A stretch of DNA of 64,000 nt from Ophiocordyceps camponoti-saundersi (nom. inval.) (taxonomy: Eukaryota; Ascomycota; Sordariomycetes; Hypocreales; Ophiocordycipitaceae). The notes below the pieces were generated by a model. That model was not told the DNA's origin. It ran no database searches and saw only the letters and a program-made list of their open reading frames with translations. This document shows, piece after piece, positions 11,676 through 22,500 of this stretch. Both the position numbers and the translations under genes were made by a program. The stretch is from contig PDHQ01000008.1 of NCBI GenBank assembly GCA_003339415.1, positions 124,001 to 188,000 of the forward strand, written 5' to 3'. How positions within the stretch are numbered: position 1 is the first letter of the stretch; every line of letters begins with the position of its first letter.

Positions 11676-12649
11676 ATGTCCGTATTTGGGTGAGTGCAGC
11701 TTCCAATTAGTTCGCGTAATTACTAATTCAAGTTTCCTGTCGCAGGAGAGCAACTTTCTCAGCAGCTGGCTACGCAGCAGCGAGGCCATCTTATCCAGCC
11801 AGCCTGTACCGAACGGTGCTGGCATACCACGACGGACCCAAAAACCTAGCCATAGACCTTGGATGCGGGCACGGCGTTGTGGCACGAGAGATGAGCCGGC
11901 ACTTCAATCGGGTGATTGGCGTGGACAAGAGCGTCGGTATGGTGGAGCAGGCAACAAGAACAACGACACAGCAAACCAACGTCGTCTTTCGCCTCGGCGG
12001 AGCCGAATCGCTCTCGTTCCTGGCCGACGGAAGTGTCGACATGGTAGTGGCAGGCCAGTCAGCGCACTGGTTCGACTACGACCGGGCATGGCCAGAGCTG
12101 GCGCGCGTGGTCCGGCCCGGCGGCTCGTTGGCCTTTTGGGGCTACAAGGACAACGTGCTAGTAGGACACGGAGCAGCCAGCCGGGTGCTGGACCGCTTCT
12201 GCTATGGCACCGGCGATGTGGCGCCGGGCATTGAGAGCATGCGACGGTTCTGGGAGCAGCCAGGGCGCGAACGGGTACGTGGTCTGCTGCGGACGGTAGA
12301 GCCGCCGACCCAGGCATGGACAGAAGTGAAGCGTATTGAACACGATGTCGAGGTCGGCGCCGACAGCCAAGGCACAGCGGAGACCTGGCTTCGAATGCGA
12401 ATGCGACTCGGCGAGCTCGAGGCATACGTGAGGACGTTTAGCGCGTTCCAGGGTTGGCGCGACGCGCATCCACAGGCACGCAGCCGGGCCGAGGGCGGCG
12501 AGGGCGACGTGGCGGACGCCATGATGGAGAGTATCGTCAAGGCAGAGCCAGAGTGGCGCGCCTTGGGCGAAGAATGGAGAGAGGCGGAGACGGAAGTCGC
12601 GTGGGGAACGTACGTGCTGATGGCGAGGCGGCGTGGTAGCAATCAATAA
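11676..12649 (+). CDS. Class I SAM-dependent methyltransferase (trans-aconitate-methyltransferase-like)
   Basis: A 14-bp first exon (11676-11689) and a second exon (11746-12649), with a 56-bp intron, give 305 residues. The N-terminus has YPASLYRTVL, usual in the fungal Tmt1/Crg1 group. SAM-binding motif I is AIDLGCGHG (residues 40-48), the acidic residue after beta-2 is in VIGVDKS, and motifs II and III are seen as VDMVVAGQSAHWF and LARVVRPGGSLAFWG. Relatives methylate small carboxylic acids or terpenoid-like substrates in the cytosol; the substrate here is unknown. The tiny first exon is supported because it supplies the only in-frame ATG before the conserved start. Confidence 0.88.
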
Positions 12650-13290
12650 GAAATGATTGATATGTAAGGTGGCGATGACGATAATTGGTGTGTGTGTGTG
12701 TGTGAAGACTTTCGACATGAGAGCACGTGATGGTTGCCCTGCCAGCCAGCGCCCCACCCCCCTTTTGGGCTTCTTGTTTATGCGTGGTACGACCTGCAGG
12801 TACCTGATGACCGATGACCTTCAGGCCGGCAGCGCTAAAATGATACCGCTAGGCAGTGCCCGCTAATAAACAGGCCGGCTCTAGGGAGAGGGAGTAACGA
12901 AAGCGCGGCGGTGCGTGGGGCAGCCGTCTCAGCACCAGGAGGCCGCTCATCAAACAAGAGTCTCCTTTTTTTTTTCCCTTCCTCCTCTGTCAAGACACAT
13001 ACACAGAAGCAGAAGACGACGGCGACGACGACGACGAAGACGACAGAGACCAATCGTCACGATCTCAACGCCCCTGTCCGTGCCTCTTCGCCTCACGTGA
13101 GTTATGGTAAGTTGCCACGGTCACGGCCAACCGTAAACAACAAATGCAGCTTCCCTCACACCCCCCACCCCGGGCGCGTCCAATGAAATTCACGCCCTCC
13201 TTCTCTCTTCACTCTCTTCTCACCCGCCCCCCTATCTCCCCCGACGAACCTTGATCTCCTCTGTCCAATTTTCTCGTCAAATCTCTCGTC
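12650..13290. other. Intergenic, promoter and leader of the myosin light-chain gene
   Basis: The 641-bp gap holds a (TG)n run near 12690, a poly-T tract near 12968, and a C/T-rich leader directly before the ATG at 13291. No gene is evident. Confidence 0.5.
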
Positions 13291-13910
13291 ATGGCTTCTA
13301 ATCACTTTGACGCCCAGGCCTCTACAAACTACAAGGAGGCTTTTGCCCTCTTCGACAAGCGCGGCAACGGTCGAGTCTCCGTCGACGCCCTAGGCGACCT
13401 ACTGCGTGCCTGCGGTCAGAACCCGACGCTGGCGGAGATCCAAGAGCTGGAGAAGACGGCTGGAGCAGACTGTGAGTTCTCTGTTTTTTTCCTTCTGGAC
13501 TCGGGCCTCTCGCCGGCGGGAAACCGGCTCAATGAAGAAAAAGAAAACATGGTCGCTGACGAGTTCCTTTCCCTCCACTCCTTCCCAGTCGACTTCGAGT
13601 CCTTTCAGCGCATCCTTAACCGTCCTGGCGGCTTCCGCGACCCCGGCGAGCCCGAAGAATACTGTCGCGGTTTCCAAGTGTTTGATAAGGACATGACGGG
13701 CTTCATCGGCGTTGGTCAGCTCAAGTACATCCTCACCAACCTAGGCGAGAAGATGTCCGAGGATGAGGTGGATGAGTTGCTCAAGGCTGTCGACACGACT
13801 TCTGGTCAAGTCAACTATACCGGTAAGAGGGAGAATCCATCCCGTCGTGGTACTTTCATGTCTTGCTGATGGCCGTCGCAGAACTTGTCCGAACCATCCT
13901 CGCCAACTAA
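13291..13910 (+). CDS. cdc4: Myosin essential light chain, Cdc4/Mlc1 type (EF-hand)
   Basis: Exons 13291-13471, 13589-13822 and 13882-13910 (introns 117 and 59 bp) give 147 residues, the normal length. EF-hand loops are visible at DKRGNGRVSVDA (22-33) and DKDMTGFIGVGQ (93-104). The middle segment FDFESFQRILNRPGGF, followed by GEPEEYCRGFQVF, is characteristic of Cdc4/Mlc1 rather than calmodulin. Several loop positions lack acidic residues, as expected for a light chain that binds myosin IQ motifs without strong calcium dependence. By homology it serves myosin II/V at the cytokinetic ring. The last exon encodes only nine residues (ELVRTILAN is rebuilt across the junction). Confidence 0.93.
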
Positions 13911-15085
13911 GCGAGCTCTTTTCACTTTTCTCATTTGCTCTCTGTTTATCTACCTAAGCATTGTGCGCGGAACGGACGGAATGGCGTTGCCTTGATTTCT
14001 CACTCCGTTTTCCATATACTTTTTGCTTGCCGTTTGCTCGCCTCTTGGATGGAGGGGTTGTGCGTGGTGATGCGACATGGGTGTGCGCCACGGGGCTTTG
14101 TTTTCTACGTATACGGAGAGCAGATGGTAGGCATAGAGTCTATTGTCGATGAGACCTTGTGAGAGGCTGAGACCCTGTTGTCGACAATACAAATGGGCAT
14201 TAGTATATCGATCGAGGTATCTGCGTGCGAGGCATGAGCTTAGGACGTGCCAGTAGGACTAGCATTAGCATCGCGAGAGAAGAATGCAGCTTTCTTCAGA
14301 GCTGGATGCGACCTCTTGCCTCCCAGCACCTCCCAGCAGATGATCGGCCTTCAAAGACGATAACGACGAATACGGGGGGGCATCGTGATACGGCGATGCT
14401 TGGAAAAGCCTAACCTTGGATTGCTTTACGACCTGCTTTGAGCTTCTTGGTATCTTGACCTACCTACCGAACTACGGCACGGCTGTTGTAGGTACCTAGG
14501 TGATACGCACCCTCTTAAGCTTCATCTCGTGAGATGCTACTGCCTGAGTAGGTTCCGACCCAACCTGCTACTACCGAGCCGAATATGTCGTGACGTCGGT
14601 TCGCTGATGAGGCCAACTTACCCTTGAAGCCGCTTTCTCAACGCTGAGAAGGGCAGTAGCAGGCATGTGAAGAAGACGGAACTTGATTCAGAGAAAGAGG
14701 CAATGCGAGAGAAGTAAGAGGAAAAGAAGGGTGTTTCTTGGACCTCTTTAAATCTTCGTCCTCATCTTCACCTTCTCCGTCTTCGTCTCCTTGACTATCG
14801 TCGTCGTCATCATCACTGTTGTGGTAAGCGCAGAGCCATGACACAACACATAGAACGCAATGACAGCAACAAGAGCGACCTGCTTAGACGATGCGTGACT
14901 CCCTAGATAGTTTAAGAAGCTCGGCAGGAGCAGGAAAAGGAGACGAGGCATGTGACCTACCTCCTTGGCCATGACCACCCACCCATGAGTCTGGCAGCCC
15001 CCTTTTGTTCTCTACACTCCTTTCTCATCACCCCAGCTCTTCTCGTCACCCATCTTCATTGCTATCCCGTATATCATTTTCCATC
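13911..15085. other. Intergenic between light-chain and M3 peptidase genes
   Basis: The 1.2-kb gap contains the 3' UTR of the light-chain gene, a TAGGTACCTAGGTGA palindromic word near 14490, and a GAC/GTC-rich tract near 14755-14815. A 76-codon frame on the minus strand (14748-14978) has no support. Confidence 0.5.
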
Positions 15086-17076
15086 ATGTTGGCTCTTCGC
15101 CTCCTCCTCGTCTTCGTGACGGCCTGGCCCGTCCTTTCACGGACCGTTCCCCAGCTCAACTTGAAGAAGCCACCGCAGAGACCGCCGCTGTTCAACATGA
15201 CAGTGGAATCCATGATGTCGGAAGCAATAGACATTGCGAAAAATACCTTGGCCGTCTGCGAATCCATCGTGGCAAACGTGACGCCGGAAAATGCCACCTT
15301 CGACAACGTCCTGCTACCTGTCCAACTTGTCGAAGCAGATAGTCTAAGGTATATCATGGGATTTTTACACCAAGTGTCGCCAGATGCCGAAATCCGCAAG
15401 GCTTCTGTCGAGGTCTCGGAGCTGCTCGCCGACCTTCTACATGTGGTGGCTTCGAACTCGGCCTATCGGCGGCTCGTAAAGGTCGTCATGGATTCGGCAA
15501 CGGAACTCGAAGAAGATCAGCGCCGAACCCTTGGCATGATGTACCACCGCTTCATCCTCAGTGATCTCGCTGATCCATTCCCGCATAAAAAAATCCAAGT
15601 CTCCTTCGTTCATGCAGAGGCTCAGGAAGAGAATCTGCAAACACAGCTCAAGGAGCTCACTAGCACGGCCCGAAAGAACTTGAGGGAGAGTACTCCTAGC
15701 ATCTGGTTCTCACGGGATCAGCTCGACGGTCTGCCTGCTGAGGCTATCAACAAGCTCGAAAATGGAACCGGCGAGCACGAGGGAAAACTGAGAGTGGCTC
15801 TTCGGCATGACCAGGCCCAGCTCATCATGCGTCAAGCCAACAACGAAACAACGAGGCGCGACTTCTTCGTTGCCTTCCAGAACAGGGTGAGAGTGATGCT
15901 GCTTTTTTTTCTGCCCCCGACTGCCACGTCGTACTGACGAGTATCTCTCTGAAAACAATAGCACCCGGTCAACGCGGCCAATCTTCCAAAGATAATCCAA
16001 CTTCGAGACTCGATCGCGCGTCAGTTTGGGTATGACAACCACGCCAGCATACAGCTCCAGAACACCATGGCCGAGTCCCCCGCTGCAGTCAAGCGCTTCC
16101 TGGACGATCTACGTCTGCGAATGGGCCCTCTGACATGGCCAGAAGATTTGGTCAAGATGAAGAAGAGCGATTACGAGAAGCGAAACCTTACCTCTGACGG
16201 CGGGTTTTACGAGTGGGATAGGCCCTATTACAGTAACCTGAAAAAGAAGGACCTTGGAGAACTGATCCAGGGGGGAAATCGTACAGACATTTCAGAGTAC
16301 TTTCCTTTTGACTCGACACTTGAGCGGCTGCTGAACATGATGGGAAAGCTCTTTGGTCTCGTCTTCGTCGAACTCGACGCCAAGGATAGGGCGAGACTGA
16401 GTCCGTCTCAAAAGGCCGAGGACCTCATCTGGCACCCAGACGTGAAGATGTACGCCGTCTGGGATGACGAAGGGGCGGGTCGCAACTTCAGCGGCTACAT
16501 GTATTTCGACCCCTTCCGGCGACAGAACAAGTTCTCCCACGCGGCCATGATGACCCTGATGGAGGGTTTCCTGCGCCAGGATGGCAGCCGCAACTACCCG
16601 GTGGTGGCCGTGGTGTGCAACGTGGGCGAAAAGGCGAAGACGTCTGACGAAGTGCGGATAACGCACGAAAGCCTCGTGGTGGTGATGCACGAGCTGGGCC
16701 ACGCCATCCACCACTTGGTCACTCGGACGCGATATCCTGAGGGCATCATGCCCATGGACTTTGTTGAGGCACCGTCTCAGATGCTGGAGAACTGGGCATG
16801 GCAGCCGAAGGTGCTCAAGTCTCTTTCGCGACATTGGAAGACGAACGAGCCTTTGCCGGACAACGTCGTCAAGGGAATCGCCGCCGGACGCGGGGATTTG
16901 GCTTTACCTTCGATGGCGGCCCAGGTCATGGTCTCTGTCTTTGACATGACGATTCACTCGCCTCCTACACACGAAGCCGCGTTGAAGATTGTGCCAGAGG
17001 TGCTGTGGAACCAATTGCGGCGCGACATTCTGGACATTCAGGTTCCAAAAGATTTTGACCCGTACGTTGTTTCTTT

Positions 17077-17152
<76 letters not shown>

Positions 17153-17576
17153 TCCTTGTCAACTTTTTCTTTGCTTCCTTTGCTGTTTCTCTCTGCATTG
17201 TGAGATATACGATGCTGACGATTGGTGGCCGGGGAAAACACACAGTAACTGGAGTAAGGGGTATGCGAGCATAGGCCACCTTTATAGCGGTTACGATACT
17301 GTCGCATACAGCTATCTGTGGTCGGTCGCCTATGCGGACGACATGTTCAGCTCTGCCTTTGCGAAGGACCCGTTCAGCGGCGACGAGGGGAGACGGTACC
17401 GGAAGACTGTTCTAGAGCCGGGCGGATCACGGGACCTGAAGAAGCTGCTCGTCGAGTTCTTGGGCAGAGAGCCCGATACAAAGGCATTCTTCCGAATGCG
17501 CGGGCTGGAGAAGGACGAAGGAGAGCGGCGAAGGAGAAAAAGAGGAGTAGTCACAGGTGGGTTATTCGTTGAGTGA
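15086..17576 (+). CDS. M3 family zinc metallopeptidase (oligopeptidase) with signal peptide
   Basis: Exons 15086-15886, 15962-17061 and 17246-17576 (introns 75 and 184 bp) give 743 residues. The zinc site is HELGH (residues 510-514) followed by the third ligand Glu in FVEAPSQMLENWAW (about residue 536), diagnostic of thimet oligopeptidase/saccharolysin-like M3 enzymes. The C-terminal YSYLWSVAYADDMF and the KDPF/GRRYR segment also match. M3 enzymes cleave short peptides and are usually cytosolic or mitochondrial. Here the ATG at 15086 is followed by LALRLLLVFVTAWPVLSRT, a good secretory signal, and several N-x-S/T sequons follow. A start 81 bp upstream would add a Ser/Arg-rich extension that could act as a mitochondrial presequence. 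Intron 2 is filled by a long (CT)n tract. Confidence 0.92.
17076..17147 (+). repeat. (CT)n microsatellite inside an intron
   Basis: An almost pure CT tract of about 70 bp occupies the 5' half of intron 2 of the M3 peptidase gene. Confidence 0.95.
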
Positions 17577-20500
17577 GAAGAGGGGGGACGGGGGGGCAGG
17601 AGAAGACTCGACATGGTCCGATGAAGTAGTACCTAGGCAAAAGACTTACAAGCATAGATAGAATACCTCCCTAAAATGGTGGTCAATAAAAGACCAGGCA
17701 GCACCAAAGGGTGCGTTGCCGAATCGTTTCATGTCGGCGGTGCGTAACTCGGTAATCGTGTGTGTATGTATGTAGTCGTCGGAACATTGTTGAGGCTCTG
17801 CAGGCAGCCGCCGGGACCCGGGCCAGGGAGGAGGACGATTGAGGGATATCAAGTTGCCGATGCAGGGTGGACGTGACGGGGGGGGCAAAGGATGTTACAC
17901 GGCGGTAGGTAAGGCAGTTTTCTCTTGGTCTGAGAAGGGGGGGGACTTTGCATTTTATTGGTTTCTTTTTTATTCTCCTTTCGTCTTGTCCTCTCCGGAG
18001 TTTTACAGGATTTGTGTTGCCGCTTGAGTGAGATGTATGTCATGTCTCTTTCTCCGTGTCTCTTTCTCTTCTTCTCTTCTCTGTCTGACTCTGTCTGTCT
18101 CTCACTTCTCTTCTCTCTCTGTCTGACTCTGTCTGTCTCCGGAGAGGGAAGAGGGGGAGGGGGAGGGGATCGGTTAGAGTGAACTCCCCCCCACCCCCCT
18201 TTTTCTCTCTATCTCTATCTCGTCTCTCGGCAGATGGGACATAGACAAGGATTCTATTCCTGTTTTTTGGTTCAAGGTTTCGTTAGTCGGAAGTGAGTGT
18301 TTCTTTTCTTGCAATTTATAAGAGTAAAGGAGTTGTGGGATGTGACGGATTGAGAGAACCGGAGACGTGGTTTTGGATGATGGGGGGGGGATAAAAGTTG
18401 GGTGGTGATGGTTGGGGTGGTTCGGATGGCTGTCGTGTAGATAAGCTCATAGACGGGGGGAACAGGAAAGAGGGGATTATCTGAGACCTTGATGGTTTGA
18501 GGATGATTTTTTTTTTCTTTTTTTTTCCCTTTGTCTTCTTTGATGATGCTTGTTATGGATGGCGGGCTGCAGAGAAGGATGGTGGAACGGTGGGAGGCGG
18601 ATTGGGTGTTGATGCTGGATTGGGATGTTCCGGGTAGCTTGCTTTCTATCTCTATCTGTCTCTTGTGTGTGCTTTTTTTTTCGAAAGACGAGATGGAGGG
18701 GAGAGAAGAGGAGGGGAGAGAATGGATGGGGGAGGGATGGGATGGGATGGGATCTGACCTTGTTTGTGTGGTGGTGGTTCGTTGTTGTCATGGGCGTGGC
18801 CTGAGAGGTATAATTGGATATCATCTGCCTATTAAACTGTGCTTTATATCCGAACTCTACATACATGTATGCTTACCTACCTACGGATACTCATACGTTT
18901 ATTACGAATACACGTTGTATGCATATGATATACATACATATGTAGGTAAGTAGGTACGAAAGCATGGCTGATAGTGATTGCATTGCGTGTCGAGCGAGCG
19001 TGGCGAGTTGGGAAAGGGACAGATAGATAGATAGACAGACAGACAGACAAGACAGAGGGGGGGAGGGTGGGTGGCAAGGGTCCCCGCCCTGCAGCCGAGA
19101 CGAGATGCCGCCGCGGCCGAGAATGGAAGAATTGCCCATCTTGATGGGTGCTAGTGCTGGTGGTGATACTGGGTGGCACACGGCCGCCGGCTCGCGTGGC
19201 GGGGCGGGGACAGCAATCACGGACGCGATCTTTTCCTCTTGATTTTATTCGTATTTTATCCTTTTTTTTTCCCTCTCTTGAACTTGTCAGCGCCCTCCCC
19301 TCTCTCTTTCTCTCTCCGCTTGAGGTGGTGTTGGCTGTGGGGGGACGAACAAGGAGATGAGGCGGGGGGGGTTTAAAGGGAGGCAAGGCAAGAAAAAAAA
19401 AAGGGTGGGGGGGGCGGGAAGACATGATTGGACGCCTCTTTCGTTCCCTTTTCCCGATGGACGGCAGCAGTAGCGTTTGTATGCGATGAATGCATATGTA
19501 TGTAGGTAATGTATTGCGTGGGAGATGATGGATGGGAGGGGAAGGACAAGTCAAGGAGGGAAAGGGGGGGGGGGAGAAAAACCGGACGGATTACCTGAGG
19601 TTGTGTTGTAAGTCGCTCAGACTGGTTTGGATTACGGGATGGAAGAGAGAGAGAGAGTTGTTGGTTGACAAGACCCCTTCGCTTAGGGAGCTATCTTTGG
19701 GAGAACCCCTGATCCCTTGGTGGGAGGGGGAAGAAGGGATTGACAAGGGTAGGTAGGTGGTGGAAGGAATACTGATACTGTAACTTGTATGAATGACGTG
19801 CAGGTAATATGTCCTGTATGCTATAGCTATCACCTACGACCTATGTATGTACGGCATGCTCCGTCTGTCCGTCTGTAGGTAGGTATGTGTGTGTACACAC
19901 ATTACATGACCACGTCCACATACATCCACACATACACATACACATACATATGTGAGGACGGACATGGCCGTCTCTCCCCATTCGTATCGACTCTTTCCCT
20001 CCTTACCCACTTCATAACCTCACCTCACCTCCTCATCTATAACCACCACTCTATAAGAGTAAAGGAAAAAAAAAAACCCTCCGACAGCGGAGAAGCAAGA
20101 CACGGAAGAATCGAAGCGACAAGATAAAAAGGAAAGAGTTCGGGAAAAATCCAGGCTGGAAACGAAGCTGAAAAAGATCCCCTTCCCCCCTCCCCCTCCC
20201 AACAGCCGCGTCTCAGTCTTGTTGGTTCCCCCCCGCCTCTTAACTGGACATAAGCTGCTGTCTTGTCTCTCCTTTGTCTGTCTTTTCTCTCCCCGCTCTT
20301 TTTGCGCCCGCACGTGTGTGAGAGTGCGTGTGCTCTCTTGTGTGTGTGTGTGTGTGTGTGTCTTGTGTCTTGTGTGAGTGTGAGTGTGAGTGTGTGTGTT
20401 GCCCATCTGTGTTTCCCATCTGTGTTTTACCCATCAGCATCTCTTTCTTCCTCTGTTCTACAATCTTGTCTACCTACCTATCTTGTCCAGTCTTTTACTC

Positions 20501-20702
20501 TTTCTCTTTTTCTTCTCACTTACGCACTCTTCTTTCTTCTCTTTCTTCTCCCGTCTTCTCCCCCCCTCCCCCCCCTCCTCTCTCCTCCTCCCCCACACAC
20601 ACCCCCTTCTTTTTTAGCATACACATTCTCTCTTCCTTTTCTTCTTGTTGTTGCTGTTTCTCTTGCCCTTCCCCCTCCCTCCCCTTTCTCCTCTTGGTCG
20701 AT
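17577..20702. other. 3.1-kb low-complexity intergenic region
   Basis: This region holds many simple repeats: T and G homopolymers, CT/TCTG tracts (18045-18150), TAGA/CAGA tracts (19020-19050), a (TG)n run (20337-20360) and C/T-rich sequence before the MFS start. TAGGTA and TATGTA words recur at 18880-18960 and 19750-19890. Open frames here are low-complexity and I call no gene. Confidence 0.55.
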
Positions 20703-22500
20703 ATGAGCGTCGACGCGGAGAAAGCGGGCGCCGTCCACAAGGCTGCTACCGATAGCTCTTCCAACTCTGACGTCAGTCGTCTGGTTGATCCGGATGCTGG
20801 TCTGTCAGAAGAGGAGAGGAAGGCAGCTGTTAGTCTACAACCCTTGAAGTAGTGGGAGTGAGAGATGGATTGAAGAGAAAACTGACCGGGCTTGGTTCTT
20901 GTTGCATAGGAACGCGCTCTGCTTTGGAAGCTCGATATCCGGCTCATTCCATGGGTATGTTAACGTTGATAATTGTTCTTCTTCTCTTCCATGGAATCAT
21001 CCTCTTGCTCTTCTCCTTCTGACGGAAACAGCTTTCCCTCCTCTATCTGGTCTGCTTCCTTGACCGTACCAACATTGGCAATGCAAAGATCGCTCACCTT
21101 GAGCGAGACCTCGGCATCGATCCGCGATCAGAAAAGTATCCGGCTACGTTGACCATCTTCTTCGTCTCCTATGCCATCTTTGAGGTTTTGAGCAACTTCT
21201 TGCTCAAGAAACTGCGTCCTTCTGTCTTTCTTCCTATTACAATGTAAGAGCCCCCTTTTGCTCTGTCACTACAGCTTGGCCCCCCTAGTCTTACACCTTC
21301 GTCTTCTTCATTTCTCTTCTCTCCAACTCACCACCGTACTCGACTGACGGCTCTCTCTATCTCGTCAGGATACTATGGGGTGCCTGTATGCTTGGCATGG
21401 GCTTCGTCAGAAACTTCTCGGGATTGATGGCAGCGCGCTGGTTTCTCGGCGTCTGCGAGGCCGGCCTCTTCCCCGGCATCAACTACTATCTTAGCTGCTG
21501 GTATAAGCGGGACGAGTTCGGCTCCCGGGCCGCCATCTTCTTTTCGGCCGCGGCCGTGTCAGGTTCCTTTGGCGGGCTGCTGGCGGCGGCGATCCAGAAG
21601 ATGGACGGTCTTCACGGCACTCCGGGCTGGGCTTGGATCTTCATCATCGAGGGCATCTTGACCATGGGCATCGGCGCGGCCTCGTTCTTCATGGTTCACG
21701 ACTTTCCAGACGAGGCTCGGTTCTTAACGCGCGATGACCGGGCGCGTGTCTTGCATCGGCTGAGACTCGACGGTCAGCACTCGGCCGAGCATGAGGAGTT
21801 TCGCATCCAGTACTTTTGGGCGGCACTGGCTGACTGGAAGACGTACGCCGGCATGGTCATTTACATGGGCCCATTGATGCCTCTCTACGCCTTCAGCTTC
21901 TTCCTGCCCAGCATCATCCAGACGATGAGCTTCACCGACAGCAAGCAGGTGATCCGCAACCAGCTGCTGAGCGTGCCGCCTTACGCCGTCGCGGCCGTGT
22001 TGACGGTCATGGTCGGCCTGTGGTCGGACCGGATACAGCGAAGAGGCGTCTTCAACATGGGCTGCGCCGTGATAGCCATCTGCGGCTTCGTCATGCTCAT
22101 GGCGTCGGCCAAGCCGGCCGTTCAGTACGCGGGGACGTTCCTGGCGGCTTCGGGCATCTACCCCAGCATCTCGCTGACGATCGCCTGGGTGGCCAACAAC
22201 GTCGAGGGCGTCTACAAGCGAGGCATCGTCCTCGGATTCGTCATCGGATGGGGCAACCTCAACGGCATCGTTAGCAGTAACATTTACCGCGATCCGCCTC
22301 GCTACCTCGCCGGCCACGCCACCGTCGTCGCATACCTTGCCATCTGTATGCTGGGGGGCAGTCTGCTGATGTATATCCTCTTGCGGATCGAGAATACTAG
22401 GCGTCGGAGGGGAGACCGAGACGTCTGGGTTCAGGGGAAGACGCCGGCCGAGGTCGTCGCCCTCGGGGATAGGAGGCCGGACTTTATCTACACGCTCTAG
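20703..22500 (+). CDS. MFS transporter, anion:cation symporter (Dal5/allantoate permease) family
   Basis: Four exons (20703-20828, 20910-20954, 21032-21243, 21369-22500; introns 81, 77 and 125 bp) give 504 residues. Exon 2 is only 45 bp but restores ERALLWKLDIRLIPW. The family signature FLDRTNIGNAKIAHLE sits in the first transmembrane segment. GVCEAGLFPGINYYLSCWY, the large central hydrophilic loop after HDFPDEA, and the late IAWVANNVEG are usual for the Dal5/Tna1/Vht1 group, which imports organic anions such as allantoate, nicotinate or vitamins across the plasma membrane. About 12 hydrophobic segments are present. The substrate cannot be assigned. No catabolic enzyme lies beside it. Confidence 0.92.

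Noticed and set aside
14748..14978. 76-codon minus frame with a hydrophobic start
   Set aside because: The second half is a GAC/GTC repeat translation, and there is no family likeness or splice partner.
21724..22317. 197-codon minus-strand frame
   Set aside because: It is antisense to the MFS transporter exon, with composition expected for a complement.
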